From Cyclobacteriaceae bacterium (GTDB lineage: Bacteria > Bacteroidota > Bacteroidia > Cytophagales > Cyclobacteriaceae), in contig JAOUOM010000140.1 in assembly GCA_029880385.1 (NCBI GenBank), positions 1 to 6,060 on the forward strand: DNA of 6,060 nucleotides. Reading direction: 5' to 3'. Below the pieces are notes generated by a model that worked only from the letters and a program-made list of their open reading frames with translations, was not told the DNA's origin and ran no database searches. Of this stretch, positions 5,782-6,060 are shown piece by piece. The stretch's first letter is position 1, and each line of letters begins with the position of its first letter. The translations under genes were made by a program, and so were the position numbers.

Positions 5782-6060
5782 TTATGCAGCTTTCGATTTT
5801 TCGATTTCCACTGCTACTGTTTTCACTGTTTTTATGATACGTGCCGCAATTTTATATGGATCACCATTCGAGGCAGGTCGTCGGTCTTCAAGCCATCCTT
5901 TCCATCCACTCTCTACCGTGGCTACAGGTATGCGAATGGAAGCCCCCCTGTCTGACACACCATAACTAAACGTGTCTATGGATTGCGTCTCATGCTTACC
6001 TGTCAAACGCAGGTGATTATCAGCACCGTACACATCAATATGTTCTTTCACCACAGGAGC
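5782..6060 (-). CDS. glnA: Glutamine synthetase, GSII-type, C-terminal part
   Basis: The last 92 codons and stop of a gene that continues past the right edge of the window. Glutamine synthetase makes glutamine from glutamate, ammonia and ATP. The fragment covers the end of the catalytic domain: GADNHLRLTGKHET (about residues 12-25 of the fragment), then YGVSDRGASIRIP and LEDRRPASNGDPYKIAA, the conserved C-terminal signatures of the short eukaryote-like GSII group (compare GVANRGAS...EDRRPASNMDPY in eukaryotes). Arginines in these two motifs bind ATP and glutamate in the family. The sequence ends soon after in a short lysine-rich tail (VEIEKSKAA), so the C-terminus is complete. The GTG at 6052-6054 is an internal codon, not the start; the reading frame is open to the edge. 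It converges on the phosphorylase gene with a shared hairpin between them. The symbol glnA is used loosely; the N-terminal beta-grasp part is not visible. Confidence 0.93.
   Translation of the reverse strand, partial: APVVKEHIDVYGADNHLRLTGKHETQSIDTFSYGVSDRGASIRIPVATVESGWKGWLEDRRPASNGDPYKIAARIIKTVKTVAVEIEKSKAA

Noticed and set aside
1..6060. Mobile element, defence system, CRISPR array or biosynthetic cluster
   Set aside because: No transposase, nuclease, toxin, repeat array or synthetase motifs; nearly all sequence is accounted for by housekeeping or envelope genes and one unknown.

Overview
The window looks like ordinary chromosome from a member of the Bacteroidetes (Bacteroidota). The evidence is a Porin_10-type outer membrane protein, a bacteroidete-style LpxK, a Nif3/YqfO protein paired with a C4 zinc-ribbon coiled-coil protein, a small 'cytochrome B'-like membrane protein typical of that phylum, and a short GSII-type glutamine synthetase. 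Most starts lack a Shine-Dalgarno sequence, as is usual there. Base composition is mixed, with no AT-rich island, and I see no transposase, integrase, phage gene, CRISPR array, rRNA or tRNA. I cannot place the organism below phylum; Cytophagales or a neighbouring order is a guess.

Layout. Positions 1-565 (minus) hold the N-terminal third or so of a putative porin with its signal peptide. The complete lpxK (574-1623, minus) lies 8 bases upstream of it and probably shares its transcript. On the other strand, 8 bases from the lpxK start, begins a two-gene unit: the Nif3-like metal protein (1632-2726) and the zinc-ribbon coiled-coil protein (2733-3509), closed by a strong hairpin terminator (3529-3558). 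A roughly 180-base gap carries a perfect 13-base palindrome just ahead of an unrecognised membrane-anchored helical protein (3736-4383) that appears to be an internal duplication. Then come a four-helix, histidine-bearing membrane protein (4457-4903) and a purine nucleoside phosphorylase (4937-5755) with an unusually strong Shine-Dalgarno sequence. A hairpin at 5756-5776 separates it from the convergent 3' end of a glutamine synthetase gene (5782-6060, minus, cut by the window edge).

How the genes fit together. LpxK makes lipid A for the outer leaflet of the outer membrane, where the porin would sit, so the minus-strand pair is an envelope unit. The Nif3 and zinc-ribbon proteins are a widespread but functionally unresolved pair. 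The phosphorylase and glutamine synthetase are purine-salvage and nitrogen-assimilation housekeeping genes. I found no clear new system. The points most worth a second look are the duplicated hypothetical protein and its upstream palindrome, the 8-base divergent start with promoters forced into coding sequence, and the atypical translation signal and active-site residue of the phosphorylase.
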